64,000 bases of DNA from Monarcha castaneiventris obscurior (lineage: Eukaryota > Chordata > Aves > Passeriformes > Monarchidae), in assembly GCA_026261815.1 (NCBI GenBank), contig JAMPIT010000174.1:15252001-15316000 (forward strand), given 5' to 3'. The notes under the pieces were generated by a model. The model made no database searches, was not told where the DNA came from, and saw only the letters and a program-made list of their open reading frames with translations. Shown here piece after piece: positions 1 to 15,400 of this stretch (its first letter is position 1; each line of letters begins with the position of its first letter). The translations under genes were made by a program, and so were the position numbers.

Positions 1-3000
1 AGGTTAAGTATGCAGAGCTAAGATGACCTGACAGTCTCACAGCTGGGACAAGAAAATATTTACAAGAGTGATTTTATCCCATTTTTTTAGCAACTATGTA
101 AGTAAAGCTTCTCCCAGGCAAGGCAAGCAGAGTTTGGCCTTTTTCTTCAGTACGAAATGCAGAAAAAAATCTATTTGGAAATCTAACATGGATAGCTTTA
201 ATTAGCCGATCAAGTTGTACTTGTAACTATATTATATATTGTAATCTCTTGGGCCAAAAATCACATTTCCCTGTGTGCTTGTCCCTTACTGGGAAAAAAA
301 ATATGCCAACCCACCAACCTGACTCTTGTTAGTATTCACCATCCCACTGTTAGAATATTGCAATGAAAATAAAATCTTCATTCTAAAAATATAAGCACAG
401 TGTACATTCAGGGTCTCCAAAAGCAGGGTGAAATCTTGTTAGTCAATATTATTCCTTCCTGTTGGGGCAGAATTCTGTGTAAGCCTTACGACCTCAGAAA
501 TGTCAGCTCACGTTCAGGTCTGACTTTTAAACGTCAGTGATGCCCAATCACCTTTCCACATTGCATTCATGAAGAAAAAAGTTTTCAGGACAGTGCAGGT
601 GATTTAGATACAGCTGAAAATGGAAGACGCTGAAGTCACCTACATTTATATTCGATGCTGATGTAAACCACAGCATGTAATATTTCCAGTTGCTACACAC
701 AAATCTGTCTGGACATTTGGTGGACTCTCCTGTCCATACCTTGTGTCAGGGGCCAATTATCCACAGCAAGATGATTGTCATTATATGCCAAGAGGACCTC
801 AACTAGTGCATTAGACTGCATAAGTGGGAAAGCATCCTCATATTTAGGGTAACAGCATCCTTTCAACTATTTTTGCAACATTTTATTTCAGTTACACCCA
901 GAAGTAAATCAGTAACCTCAGAACACGCTTATCAAACAGGTTTGGGACATCTTCTCGAAGGATCAGTTTAATTAAGTGTGGGGGATTTTTTTAATCTCAT
1001 TTCATAACACTGTTTTTTTTTTATGGAGAGCAAAAAAATAACTTCCAAAACAAGTGTCTCACATTCTGAAAGCTCTTTTTGGAACATATGGTCTTATCCT
1101 TCAGAAATTATGAGTTCTCTTGACACAGGCTGTGACAATCAAGTTGCACATGAAGTACTGCTATATTATAATTACTCAGTTATGCCAGGCTTTTCAACAA
1201 AACTTTCCCAGAAGTTCCTGTCACTCAGTTTTTAAAGTGCATTCAGAGATTTGAAGCTTTAATGAGCCTTGATAGAGTTAAGTAAAGGTCCCACCCAGCC
1301 TGTGAAGGCAATCTCTGCTCCATGCTGAGCATCTTGGCAACACTGAGCCCCAGGCAACAAATACCAAGTCTCAGGCAACTTCCAGAGAATTCAGAAAGCT
1401 TCAAGCTAGAAACAAAGTAGCCCATGAAAATGGCATCAACACACACCCATCTTCTGGGAACAGATGGATCCATGACATAAAGCTTTGTGAACTGAGAATC
1501 GAGCCAGGCTGGAAGCGTGGTACCATGTTAGAAACTCTGCTTGCATTTCCTCAACACCTTCCTATAAAAAGACTCATTATTGACATTATGTTAATACATT
1601 TCATGAGGGTCACCTCGTAGCCTCTTAACTTAATAATGGAGTGAATTTGGCTGGTGTATTTGCTGGTGCCTGTGTGAGTAGCATTTTAAATCTAAATCTG
1701 AATTTAGTTCATATGGAGTTTGCATCTTTTCCAGATCAATTTTGTGCAATCACAAACCCTGTGTTTTAAAGAGCTGTGCCCAGTCACTTCCCAGTGAGGT
1801 GCAGGGTTTCTGATTTTCTCAGCTCTCTCTTTCCAAAATCCAATGACTCCTCTCCCAAGGCTGCATAGGGAAAAAAAAAAATATACAGTGCTAAGCTCTG
1901 ACAACTTACTTCAGCACAGCAAACAAAACTACATTAAGCATGTACATCACCCTAATGAAAAGTAAATACAGTTCAGGGCAGGGCATATTCTGAATAAGCC
2001 TCTGATCAGAGGTGCTGCTCTGGCCCATGGACTGGAGCTGCAGAAAAGTCAATCTTCAGCCACTGCCTGGCATCGCTGCAAACTGGATCCACAGATGGGA
2101 GCTCTTCATGGGTCAGCAGCCTCCAAACCTCACACTTCACAAGATGCAAATAGATCCTCTGAACACACCAAGGAGATTAGCAGAGAAATAATTCCAGCCT
2201 GTGGCCAGATATTCATCCTGGGGACCTGCCAGGCTTTCTACTCAGCCAATCCATTTTTAAAGACAGTGTCTTATTAGTGCCTTACAGTTCTTGAATTACT
2301 TTGTCGAGTCTTTCTAATGAGACAGCAATCTGTCCAAGGGTATTAAGAGAAGTAAATGATAGACCTTTACTTTCTGATTTGATTACACAGGTGTATTCAA
2401 AGGTTAGAGGAATGACAGCAGACTGGAACACAGGAAATCTTACTCTGAGCTGTTGTTGGCTACATTATTTGAGGGAAAAGTCTTGCAAATACCAGCATTT
2501 TGGCTTTGAAGAGAATGATGATCTTTTCTTCTACCTCCCCTAACAGGGAATAGCTACAGTATATTCACCTTCGTCTTCCAGTGAACCCCAGTACAACCTT
2601 CAGTCTCACATTATAGAATGTATATTTTCTATATTCACGTGCAATCTAAACAAATTCAAACCATCTGCATCAGCTCTTCTTCTTCCATTTGCATTTTACT
2701 GACCTCTAATAAAACCAGTTCAGCAAGGTGCAATTCTTACATGCATTTTTCTAGTTCTTCTTCCTAACATACAAGCAATATCAAGAAATAACAAATACTC
2801 CAAGAAAGGTAATTATATATTGTATTAACAACTAATGCTCAAAACCACATGACACATTCTCACTTTGCCATAGTCTTCAATTCATATGCCTTACTTTTGC
2901 CAAATGGTTCACCAAATATTACCCCATAGTGGGTCATGTACATCACTACAGTGTATTGTATTATTTCAAGAAAATGAAAATTGTTATCCCAGTCTCACTG

Positions 3001-6000
3001 AACCAATGGGAAAGACAAAAGTGAAGCTTTTCTCCCTTAACTCCACTTGTCTTCAACATGGACTTACCCATGGGAGCCCTGCTGCATAAGTTCCCTTTGA
3101 GTCAGCAGTGAAAACAGACAGGAATGATTCATATCACTCCAATATGGAACTGTGGGATGAATCCCTTCACCTGAGAAGGTGGAAAGCTCAAGCTTGGCTT
3201 GGTTCAAAGCCAAATAGGCATAACACAAACACCAGCTATGAATCATGCAAGTGGGGAACCACACGGAAGCTCAACATGTTTCCAATGGAATTGAGGCTGT
3301 TTGCATTTTCACTTCCAGACCAGAAAGTTTAGAATTTATATTTAAATTTTTTATTACATGCATTTCCCCTTTTCTTTTTTAGTTTTTTTTTTCTGTGTAT
3401 ACTTCTCATGGAAAAACCCAGTCACAAACCTCCATTCATAGATGAATTTCAAAGCAAAAAACATCTTCAAAGCAACCATTTTATGTAAAGCACAACAGAA
3501 AAGATACACTGAAAATGAGAAGCTTCTACCAGAAGAACATGAAGAGGACCTTAGTTTTCACTCCTTGTGTATAATTTGGGTCCTGACCTTCAAGAAGAGG
3601 GTCCCGTTTGCATGAATTTTGCATTTGGGTCATAGCCATGAGGCATCATTCTTAAAGCAGCACACCCTGTCCAAACTGCTGCTGCAGGAGCATCCTCCAA
3701 CAGCCTCCCCAAGACACAGGATGTGGCTGGGTTCCTTTGGTCTGTGGATGTAGGGATTTGTGAAAAAAGACTGTAAAAGTCATTCCTAGCTGGCAATTTT
3801 CCTCTAGTATCAGAAGTGCATCCAACATGCAAGAATTAGATGTGCTTTATCTCCGTTTATTATCTTTCAGTGTAGAACTCTGTGTTTCCTGAACTCAAGC
3901 TCTTCCCCAGTGAACTCCCATCAGCTGAGCAGCATCATGTGTCTGCCCTTCTCCCCAGCTTCCTGGTCATGGGAGCACAAATCACAGGTTATAGCATCAA
4001 TTTGTGCAACCTCTGCTCAAACCTACAAGATTAACACAAGCTCTGGAAGAAAGAAACCATGCCAAAGCAGAGAAATCTCTCTGTGCCACATCCCTTTGAT
4101 GCCCTCCATCAATCCAGCAACATTTCAGTAATGACATATTGTGTGCAGACACAAAAATCCACACTTTAAATAATAGTCTTGTTACAAATTTGTAAACATA
4201 GCTAAAGAGCAATAATACCTCAGTTCGCTGCTTGTTTTTGGAACAGCTGCTGTCACTGTTGCAGACCATCTGCAGAGAGGAAGGTAACTTAGCAAATACC
4301 TCCCAAATCCTTCTGCTTAATGAGCAGGTAAGGAGTGACAATCAAAAGCAGAGCTGCAGCAAGAGATGCTCATGCTTCTGTGTTCCCACACTTCTAGCTC
4401 TTAGGGCTAATTTAAATCTTTTTCGTTGATGAATTTGACCTGGGCTGGTTAAAGCCAACACTGCTCAGCTGCCCTGCTGCTTGTGAAAGCATTTCCATGA
4501 GCACCAGAGGGATGCAGTCTAACTCAATCACTTTCTCTTCAGCCTTTAAAATAAGTGTGGTTTTATTTTTAAATATGAAGATCAGTCATTTGCTCCATCT
4601 GATGATCTCTCTCAGAAGTTCTAAATTCACTGCTTGGCTTACTCCCGAGCTCTCCTGAGTTCACCCTCCGGATTCTGATGCAGGGCAAGACATCCTGATG
4701 GCTTTGCAAGGAATTAGACACAGACAAGCTCAAGGAAAGGAAAAGGGCTGGGATGTGTAGAAAAGTGCTTGTTGTATGGGCAGCAGGAGGCAGCTCCAGG
4801 CGTGGGAGGTGAGAGAAGGCAGCACGCTGGGAGTGGGAGAAGGCTACAAAGAAAGTCAGCTTTGAGAGAGGAGAGTGAGGAACATAAGGAATATCACAGT
4901 GTGTGGGATGAGATGAGAACAGAGATGTAGGTTTTTGGAGAACTTTAAAACAATTATAGGTTTTTACCATGGGAGGTTCTGTTTGACTAGATCAGAGCAC
5001 TTGCTTCCTTGTTACGTGCCTTGAATTGAAGCTTTCTTTGAAAGAGCTTGCTAACACTATTCCATACTTTCAATTAACATTTTATTTAAATGCTTTAAGA
5101 TAGTTTCTAGATATATTAAAGGCTTACTGATGAAATCTTGAATATAATTTACATATCTAAGTCACATTTGCATTCAATAACAAGACAGCTTTCCAGTATG
5201 GAGCACGCCATCAATAGCCCCCTTTACTAGCATCTTGCTGAATTTTCCTAGCTGCAGCATTCATTTCAAATTCAAAAGGCTACAGATTTAACTGGGGAAA
5301 AAAATGGAGACAGTGATATAATCAATGACAGTCGTCTTTTCCAAATTTTAGGGGAATGCATTGCAGAGTACCATTTTAACATGTACATAGTTCATCCACC
5401 ACTTGGACATATCCTCAGGAGTTTCATGAGAGACACAAGCTTATTTTTTATTTTAGTATTCTTTGCCATTAAAAAGAAAAGGAGAAAGTGTTCATACATT
5501 TCCTACAAATAAAGCACAGAGTGTCAGTATATTTCCACAGTACATCTGCATACTTCCTTAGGGGATTTTTCATTATAAAATCATATCTCAGCTATCAAGT
5601 CTCAGCACCATAAAGCACATATGGGATATGTGATAAAAGCCCTTTTTTCTTTTCTTTTTAATTTTTTTTTCAGTCAGGAAACACTGGTAAAAGAGACTGG
5701 TGGTTGAAGCAGATTTTTTAGGAAAGCACATTCTGAGAATTTCTACATGTAATGAAGTCTAAAAAACCTGGTGTGAAAAGTAAATGACGACTGATGCATT
5801 GATGCCTGAGAGCAGCAGCCCACTGGTGAGTGTTGCACAGGCAGTGTTGGACAGAGGAAAATCGTGTGCAACTGTCTCTAGTTCTCACACAACAGAATAA
5901 TATCAAAGATGGGTTTGATGGAGGTTTTGGGCTTTTTGTTTTGTTTTGTGTGTCTTTTTCTCATATTAGTGTGATTTTTCTCATCTTAGACTTGATGCTT

Positions 6001-6108
6001 CACCATAAGATTTATAGAGACCATAAATCCCATAAGCCTCTAGAAGGTCAGAAGAGACCAGCTTTGATGAATACAGAATATGGGGCAGGGGGGAGAGAAT
6101 TTTTGGCC

Positions 6109-6148
6109 TTTCCTTATTTATTGGTAGTCCTTATTTCCTTATTTATTG
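6109..6148. repeat. Short direct repeat, 25-bp period
   Basis: The 15-mer TTTCCTTATTTATTG occurs at 6109-6123 and again, identical, at 6134-6148. No element boundaries surround it, so it is probably a local slippage duplication in T-rich sequence. Confidence 0.75.
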
Positions 6149-8359
6149 TTTTTGTGAACTCTATACACAATTCTTTAAATTTGTGCTTTATCTTACAGAA
6201 TAAAGTTAGTACAAAGCTAAATCTATGAAAGGAAACATGTTTTTGTTCTTGGTTAATCCAAAGAAAGTATTGCAGCTGAAAGTCAGAAAAAACCTGGACA
6301 TTCCTACCTCTTGAAAAGGTAGAATAGTAGGAGTTATAAAAGCCATAAAAGCACAGAAAACAAGGATGGAAAACAATGCCTTATACTCTGAAAAGAGAGC
6401 TGGGGCTGAGAATATTTTCTTCAGATATTTCTTTCCAAGACTGCTTTTCTCAACTTTGCCAGCCTGTTTTACACTGCAGATGCCAGATAATTCCAGATGA
6501 AGAGACAAACCACTGGCTTTCTCCCGAACAACATCTCTCACACTGCTGTAAAGATAAACAGCTCCTGCCCCATATTTTCTATTATCCAGAACCATTAACA
6601 AAGCCCCACAGCACTCCACAAGCTAATAAAATATCACCTACTTCAGATAAAAAATTGAAAACCTCCTAGAGAACAGCAACCAAACTCACATGCCAGACTT
6701 TCAACATCTGCCTGAGCTTTGAATTCTTTTTGAAATGGGTGAATAACTAAAAATGTCTGCTATGTCCCTGGCACAGTAAGATGAATTCATGATGGGAATT
6801 TTTTTCCCATTTATGTCACATTACCTGATGGAGCTGCTGAAGGAAGTCAATCACTCACAAGACAAAATGGAAGGCAGAAGAATGAGGTTGAGTCTCTGGC
6901 TGCCTTGCTCTAACTATTCAGCACTACAAGGAAGTACAGCTGACAAAGGTTTTCTCAGTTCTTTAAAGAAACTTTTAATTAATTAATTTTTTTTTTAAAT
7001 CTCCTCAAGTCCTTGCCATTCATCAGACACGCTTTTTTTTTTTACAGAAAGACTTCAAGCAATCAGTCTAAAACCCCTGCATTAATTCTGAGAGGTTCAG
7101 AGACTGGAGAAGTACTGGGGTTGTGGCATGAGTTCATGCGTAGCTCCACCAAATCAATATCCCCTTTAAACCACATTGCTCTTTTTCACCTTGCAAGTTT
7201 TGAAAGAGAAGACATAAGTTGCTGCTTTAACTGAATGTTTTTCTCATATGATTTCTTTTCCTATTTCTGCATGTGCTGCATTATCCCAAGGGATTCTGTG
7301 GGGATTTTTTTCCTGCTCCAGCTACAGAACTGTTATTTCCAGAGGCATTCTCCGTAACACAGAGGGAAAGCATCAGCACTACATCATTTCTATAGGAGAA
7401 AGCTAAAAAGAAATGCCAATTAAAAGTTTCTGCTACTGTACATTCAATTCATAGTGAAATGAATACTGTCTTTGGAAATAGGAGGCAGCTGTCAAACACA
7501 GCTCTGGACACAAAAGTGCAGCTCCTCTGAAGAATAGGTCATGGGGGGAAACCAATAAATAAAGTACCTTCATCATTAATCATTTTCTGAATTTTTAAAT
7601 CAGCCAGAATATTTACAAGTTGTCCATCAGGTTTCTTTTATTTTCCAGTGCTCAGATTGCAGCCCGTGCTTTGGTTGCAAAAGTTTCTGCTGATACCAGG
7701 ACCGGCTGCTGCACCGTGCCTGGAGCTCCACTGGGGTCAGAGGGGAAATATCTGCTCTGTTATTAGAGAAATTACTCAGGGCAATCTCACAGTTCAGCAA
7801 AACAGACTTATTGCCTGTATGCACTGTGTGTGCATGCCTTAACAAGCACTTAAAGTTTTTCTACTTCTGTTCCTTCGTGCAAACATTCATCTTTAGCAGC
7901 GTTAGAAATGTTAGTGAGTGTGGCTTCTTTTCCTACTTAACTTTAACGAGGAATTACTTCCTTGCATATAATAAGGTTTCTAAGGATTTGGACTTCCCAT
8001 GTCTGCTATAAATTCAGAGACAAAAAAGTAAACACTGTGCTTTAGAGAAAAAACCAAAAAAAAGTAACAGGTGGCTTTTTAGCAACCTGATTACTTTTAT
8101 TATCACATTCTGAATATTCAGTGTTAGCAGCAACCATCTTCTCTTGCAGACTTCTTTCCAAATTCAATTGCTCTATCCCAGTTATCTCTGCAGAAATAAA
8201 CAGGGGCAGGATCAGGGAAAAGCAATGCTGTTTCTGCGATATTTTATTTTACTTATTCTCAATGAAAATGAGAAGGTCTTTTTTACAGCTGCACAGCCTG
8301 TAATGTCAGATCCAAGCAATCAGCTAAAAAAAAACCCCACAGTCACTTTGCAGGTTTGA

Positions 8360-8430
8360 AATAAAAAACAAAAAAACCAAAAAAAAAAAAACCAAAAAAA
8401 AAAAAAAAAAAAAGAAAAAAGAGAAATAAA
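8360..8430. repeat. A-rich low-complexity tract
   Basis: About 70 bases are nearly all A, broken only by CC, C and G interruptions. It could be the tail of an unrecognised old retroposon or plain A-rich low complexity. No retroposon body is recognisable on either side. Confidence 0.85.
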
Positions 8431-11400
8431 TCAATTCATGTTGTCACAGCCTATCTAGAGTCATATTGTCTCCAGCCATTGATAGAAAATGAGAACATCT
8501 GGGGATTCAATTACTCATGACATGAATAATAATATTTCATTTGTGTTAAATGAAACTTTATAGTTGCAGGAACTTCTGCTTACTGCTCCATGCAATCCTG
8601 GAATGAAAGCTACCAGTGACTGCAACAAGCCACAGTTCCTTTGGCATCCATGAGCACATCAGTGCAGGTGCATCTGTTTCCCCCAACAGAAAAGCTTAAA
8701 AAAGTAACTAAATTTTGAATAGCTATTTAAAAGATGGGTTCCTGAGCTCCAAGCATTGAAGGTTTCCTAAATGTCACAGACACCTTTTAAGAACTTGAAT
8801 TAATAGCCTGGTTCAGAAAAGCACAGTTATCCTTTGAACCAAAGTTGGTGGCACCTGCAGTTGTCCAGTACTTACAATTAACAAAATCCATACCTCTAAA
8901 TAGTATTGGAGCCATTAAGGGCCTTCTTTTAAGGTTCCAGTTTGTGATTCTCAGTTCACATTTCAAGAGGGTGCTACCAAAACTGAGTTGCTATGTGTTT
9001 ATTCTTCTTTCTTGATCAAGTAGAGCTGTCTATAGTCTTAGTGGCAACTTTGGGATCAAATCAGAGGATATTCATCTCACAGCAATGAGTAAGCAGCAAT
9101 ACTCATGCTAAAATTGCACTGACTTGTGCAATCACTTTGATATCAGCAGGACTTTTCTCCAAAATTAAGCATATGAGCCATTGTGGCATTTGTATCCAAA
9201 GGCTCAGAAGCAAAATATACAGAAAGGTCTGAAAGTTCTCTGCTTGTAGGGTTGGTTTTTTTTTTGTTTCAGGTGAAGCCTAGCCTTGTTTTCCCCTCTT
9301 TCTTTCTCCATGGGCATTCATTAAGGTTCGATTACAGCAAAAAGCTATGATTTGCAGCTGCTTTACATCACAGCTTTGCAGAGCCTTAAACATTCCCTGC
9401 ACGAAATGATGTGGAAGCTCTAAAAGTTCCAAAGGGTCTGGATGAAAAATATTTTCCATTATAGCCCAGCGATGAGAAGCACCACAGCAGCACTTTGCTG
9501 CTGTAGAAGTGCTGTGTAGGGCACAACTTGCAAACTGCACTGGGAGAATATGCACAGAAAGTGGGGTAGGTCCTCTGTGGCTCCAAACTGGCAAAACCTC
9601 CCCGCCAGTAAGAGAATTACCGCTATGAGACACTGCTCCCAACACGGGAGTTTGGGGCTCAGAGTCTACTGCTGACCACAGAAAAACCTGAGGGGCTGCC
9701 TGCTTCCAATGGCAAGACATAGGCAGAAAAATGGGCATCATCTCACAGAGGCAATCTCAAGTCAGCACCCTCAAAAATTAAAAAAAACAGGCAGCAATTA
9801 CTGCTTGCAGGTCTCGTGTCTGGCTTTATGTAACATTTCTAGTCCCACTGTGCTCGTTGCCTTTTAAAAATGTGTAACATTTATGGACTCCAGTAAAAAT
9901 GTTTTTAATATAATGTAGATGAAGTATAAAGTGTTAACCTTGAACACCAGGGAATGCGTTAGGGTTTTTTTTTAAAACCTCTTTCAATAATTTACTGAGA
10001 ATTGTCTAAGATTTGCTTTTAGTTTATAGCAAATCTTTTGGAAACATTCAAATAGTCACAATTTTTGTAAATGCTACAATAGCAGTGATTTCATAAATAA
10101 AAGCAATACTCAGGAGGCAGAGAATGTTGAAGAGAGCATTAAACCTGAGTCTCTGCTGTCTTAGGAAGAGCAGTGTGGGTTTCCTGACATTGCTCCATCC
10201 ATGTCTCTTGCTACTGCTTTTCTGGGACCAATGGCAAGGATGATGCTGAGAATTCTGTCTATGAGCAGTTCACTTCTAACTATTTATAAAATGTATGATA
10301 TAATACTCTATCTTACATAATATATGACACATTCCTTGTTCGTGCTACAGCAGAGGTGCTAAGATAAAGCTCCTCTGCCATGTTAACAAATCTCCCCTTG
10401 ACTGCAGTTGCTGGTTTGCTTCTCCAGAAGCTGATATGCATACACGTCTCTTTCCCCTCAAAACATGTATTTACATCTGGAGTTATTCCCACAAGTTTCA
10501 TCCTTTGCACTGGATTTCTAAATAACCTTATTCTGATGGTTTTAAGGGCTAAAGCCACACTTAAGTAAATGATATGTACAAAGCACTAATTTGGAGCACA
10601 AGCATTTTAAGTGAACTGGGAAATGAAGTGAGAAGAGGAAAACAGGCTTAATATTTCAAATTGGTTTCATTTGCTGCTTCTTACATTGGAATGGCGTCTC
10701 AAAATCCACCTGTAATGGTCCCTTTCTCTACCTTCATCCAACTCCCTTTTCAAAGGCTCATTTTTTGATCAAACCCAAGAAATACCATTCTTGTGTCAGT
10801 CAAATGTTCTCCACAGGCCGATATAAATTAAACTTAAACCAGCAAGATATTGCAGCGCTATTAAGTGGGACAGATAATGAACCTAAATAACTGCTCAATC
10901 TTGTTAGTGTGGCCCTCACACACCTTCTGTGTTTCTTCAAGCCCTGCTGCTTAGCATTCATACTGCCTGATTTGAGACTAAAATTAGATTATAGGAATGC
11001 GTGCTTTTTACAAGAGGTCTTCTATTTGTTCCATAAAGTATTTAGTACTCTTTAGGCACTGTATAAATAAAAATAATCGCGATCTTGGAATTCACCTTCA
11101 GGAATGGAAGTGAAGAGATCTAAGTCCTTTCATTTCTACTGCACATTATCCTCATTGGGCACGTTTAGCAGTGCTTTGTAAAACAAGTTAAAAAGATGCT
11201 TGGAAGTCTGGTTGAGGTGAATAACAGGGAAAAAAAAAGGGAAGGGAATATGTCTCTAGTTTTAGAGCTTCACAACAGGGAATAAAAACAAAAGCTCTAC
11301 CAGACTTTTAAGATAAAAATCTGCTGTCAAACTCATTAATGTTTGTGAGGGATGCCTACACTTGCTGGGTAAAAATGGTTGTGGGTTCCAAAACCGGGAC

Positions 11401-12463
11401 TCTGAGTAAAATCACTTACACTCAGTTTTAAGATTCAAAGGCTACATATAATTAGGAACCATTTCAGGACTGCTGTGATTTCTGAGGGCTCTGCACTATG
11501 AGAAGAGTTTCTGCATTCTGGGTCAGAGCTGTATCACGTCCAACAATGATTTCTGTCTGACTTTCCCGGCTCCTTCCCAGGATCTATATTTAGGACTTAA
11601 GTACGAAATATTGGAAGTTTTTTTGAGGTTAAGCATGCCAATGTCCTCAGAACTCCATCAGGCATCAGCTTACGTCACTTGGCACTTTAACGCTTATAAA
11701 AGTCGGGCTGCTCACTTTAAATTAAAGCTATCATCAGGTGTAACATCTAGTCTGTGCTATTCCCCCAGGCTCCATTTTCAGGCAATGGAGGAAGAAAAAC
11801 AATTCCCAAGGTTATTCACCTTGTCCTGAGATGAGGCACCTATTTCTCTCCATTTCTCCCTGGTTCTTTTGACAGAGGGCTTTTCTGGTAGCTAAATTTA
11901 GGCAACACGAATTCTGCCACTGGTATCTTAGTAATTTTTGCATGCAAGTCATCAGTAAGCACATATGGATAATCACCTCTATGCTCCTTAGGCTCCTCTT
12001 AAGATTTTAAAAATATCTCTTTAGAAAGGGATCAGATTGCACATAAGTGTGTTTTAAGATTATCATTAGCTGTAAAAAACATATTTCAAAATGGCTGTAA
12101 AACAACAACAAAAAAGACATGTCGACAGCTACTACAAGGAATAGCTCCATGTTGCATTTTAAGGATCTTGAAGGTTTACTTCAGAAAAATAAAAATTAGA
12201 ATAGTGAAGGGACCTTGTGTATTATTTCCTCAAAACCTCCAGATTTGCTTACAATAACACCAAACTTGTAACCATCCCAAATAATTACTCTAATTTATAT
12301 TCCAGTGCCTCAAAGACCAAGCACCATCAGGGCATTCCTCTTCAGCAGATATAATGGGTTATAGGCAGCCCTGCTTGCAGTACAGAAAAGCAGCTCAAAG
12401 GTTAGATGAAAGAAGTAATGCTTTGAAATGAGCATCTGAGGCAAAGAGAAAGGTCAAACATCA

Positions 12464-12491
12464 GATTTTTTTTACTTTTTTTTTTTTTTTT
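12464..12491. repeat. Poly-T tract
   Basis: Two T runs are separated by a short AC interruption, the second about 16 bases long. This is low-complexity sequence with no element attached that I can see. Confidence 0.8.
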
Positions 12492-15400
12492 GATAAGGGA
12501 GTGATTAGTTAAATTCAAGTCTCATTTCAAAATAACTACTTTCTTTAGAAAATAGCAGGCATCCAAATTATGGAAAATCTGCTCTTTAAGACAGTTGACT
12601 TGAGAACATTTAAATATCGAGGGCTGGAATCTTTTTCTTTTCTTTTTAATGATGTGGTTTAGGAAAAGATAGAAGATGATATCATTTCCAAAGACTAGCT
12701 CTGGATTACTGCATATAGTTTGACATTCAAGATATTTTAATGTTAGCAGCTAGCACTGCCTGCCATCCGGGATGAGCAATGTTTTCTTGACCAATTATTT
12801 ATATGCCTCTAAAACAAGAGTGAGTTTTGAGAGGGGATTTATTTGAAGGTGGAAAGCAAAAGTTCTCCATTAGAAAAGAGGGTCACAAATGGACTATGCC
12901 AAATCCCTGCTTTATATAAGGGAGAATAAAGCTTCAGTAAATATTATGTGGAGGTATGGAAAATTCTGTCATAGTTTGGCAGAGACATTCCTGGTGTAGG
13001 CAGGTGGGCGTTCAAGCCTGACATAACTGGCAAAGCAGCACTGGTGACATGAGAGGACATGAAAACATGAGGAGTGAAAGGTATGACCTGGTGTTCTCAG
13101 AGGGAGAGAAATTGCTTGCCAGAAGATCTCAGCTGGGAGGGAGCCGAAAGAGCAAACAGGGAAGGTAACCCCAACTCCCACCGTCTGTGCAAACCCAGTG
13201 AAGACAGCAATTGAGATGTGAGGCTGGTCTTCAGACCATGCCCCTACTACTGTCAGCAAAAAAATCCTTTTCATTTCATAGCAATTAAAATGCTCATAGA
13301 TATTTTATTAACTCACTCTTTAGAGCCACATAGATTTTATAATTCATTCAAGCACTTACAAGTAGTTACTTGTGTTAGGCTGTCAAGACAGAAATGATTC
13401 AAAACCTTGTGTACTGAGCTTCTTGGAAGACATATCATTCCCTAACACAATGGTATTAGAAAGACTGCTGACAGATAGTGATCAAGAGATTTCATTTTGC
13501 TTGTCATATGGTGGGCTGTCAATTCTTCTTTTTGCTTTAGATAAAAGCTTAGTTGCATTAGATTTCAATAATGGTGAAGTTGCAGGTTAACATTTTTCAA
13601 AAGCAGCAAAGTGACTTCAGTACTTAAATTCTATTTTCAAAATGCTGTAGACACTCAAGAACAGAACTCTCTACAGTAAATGGAACTTAGACATTATTAA
13701 AAAAATTTATGGAATGGTGGAGAATAAAACCCCAACTCAAGAGGGCCAAAGTCTGCACCCATCTCCAGACCATAGGTTTAAAATATATTGAGTTTGTAGA
13801 TTATAAAAGTTCAAGGACAAGCCAAAGATTTCCATTTCCATTCTGAACAAACCTGCTTGTTTTCACATTAATGCATCCACTGCAGATTTCCTCCCACACT
13901 TCTAATAAAATTTCTAAGTGACAATTTTATGGTGGCCTTCACCTCAAAAAACAAGTTTCCCTGAGTTTCCTCAAGATTTAAGCAGGTGATTCAGTGATAC
14001 TTCTACAAAATTTTCCATGAAAAATATATATGCAAATAATTAGCTTGATTTTTTTTTTCTTATTTTAACAGCTTAGAGGAGGAAGTGACCGTTTAAACTT
14101 TACACTCCCTTCAGTGAAATGAAAAATTGAGCCAGTACACTAAAGTGGAAAAGTAGCCCAGATTTTCCTTCTGTTAATACTAACCTACTATTAAGCAAAT
14201 AAATAATCCATGCGGTTAGTCTATATTTAAAATATTTGTTCTTCTTTAAATATAAAGTAACTTTCACAGAAACAAACAGAAGTGGCTAGAGACTGAAATC
14301 ATTCCTTTGAAATTGAAGCTGAGTATTTTCTCCTTTAAGCTCCAAACATCATCTCCCTCATGCCCACAGGGCTTCACACTGTGCTCCAGGACTTCAGCGT
14401 GTTCATTCACTGCTCCTCTCCACTGCTGAGCTCAGAGGCAGGCTAGGAAAGGCTTACCAGGTTACAAGCTTAGCTTCCCCAAGATTTAGAAGTTTATCTC
14501 CATTCATTAATTGTCATTTTTAATGGTGAATTTCTCAAGTTAAACTGTATTTCTTCTAATACTTTTAGTTTGCTCTGTTATTGCAGGTAGCGACTATGAA
14601 ATGTTGAGAGCAAACACAGCTTGAAACAGAACTGCCATAGCAGCTATAGAACCTCTAAAAGGAAAAAAAATAGGCCAGACCTTTATTAAATTTTAAAAGT
14701 ATGCCTTCGCTACACTCTTGTAAAGATCCAAATAGGGTATTCAAATCTCTAGAGATCACCAGTATAATTTCTTTATCATGTTCCATTTAAAATTTAATTA
14801 TGTAGTCTACAACAAGAAGTATCTGAGTACTCTAAATAGGTCATGCAATGAACAACTTAATATTATTGTAAAGTTTTCCTTGTGAAGATCTCTTCTTTGA
14901 TGTGCTGTTGCTCACAGAAAGCCTTTCTTCGAAAAAACAATATACATTCATAGCTATAATAATGTCATTTAATATAAAAATTGTAAAGCTTCTTTATCAC
15001 ATATTAAGTTTGAATTTTCAATTCATTCTTGAGCCTGAGCTTCCCGAAATCATCAGAAATAACTGGTAAATGAGAACTGACACAATATAATTGTACCGAA
15101 GATTTTTATATCTTTCTAGAGGCAAAGTTAATCTATTATCTTTCCTACTAAATGATGTCCACCAACTCGCATTTCTCTATTTTTGCCTATCAGCGATACC
15201 CATACTTCAGTGGCAAGAAGAAGGGTGATTTCTTCTTCCTCTTAAATATAATCATTAGAGAACCATCAGCAGTATTTAATGGAAAATGAATATATTAAAA
15301 AGCCGCCATTTACCAAGACACTTTGTTATATTTGCTTTTTTAAAAAATCCACATGTGTAACCTCTCTTGGTTACTATTGAAGATGAAAAAAATATTCAGA

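Noticed and set aside
9280..9741. Minus-strand 153-codon ORF
   Set aside because: It has no recognisable domain, an overlapping ORF exists in another frame on the same strand (9386-9586), and its composition looks random for a GC-richer patch.
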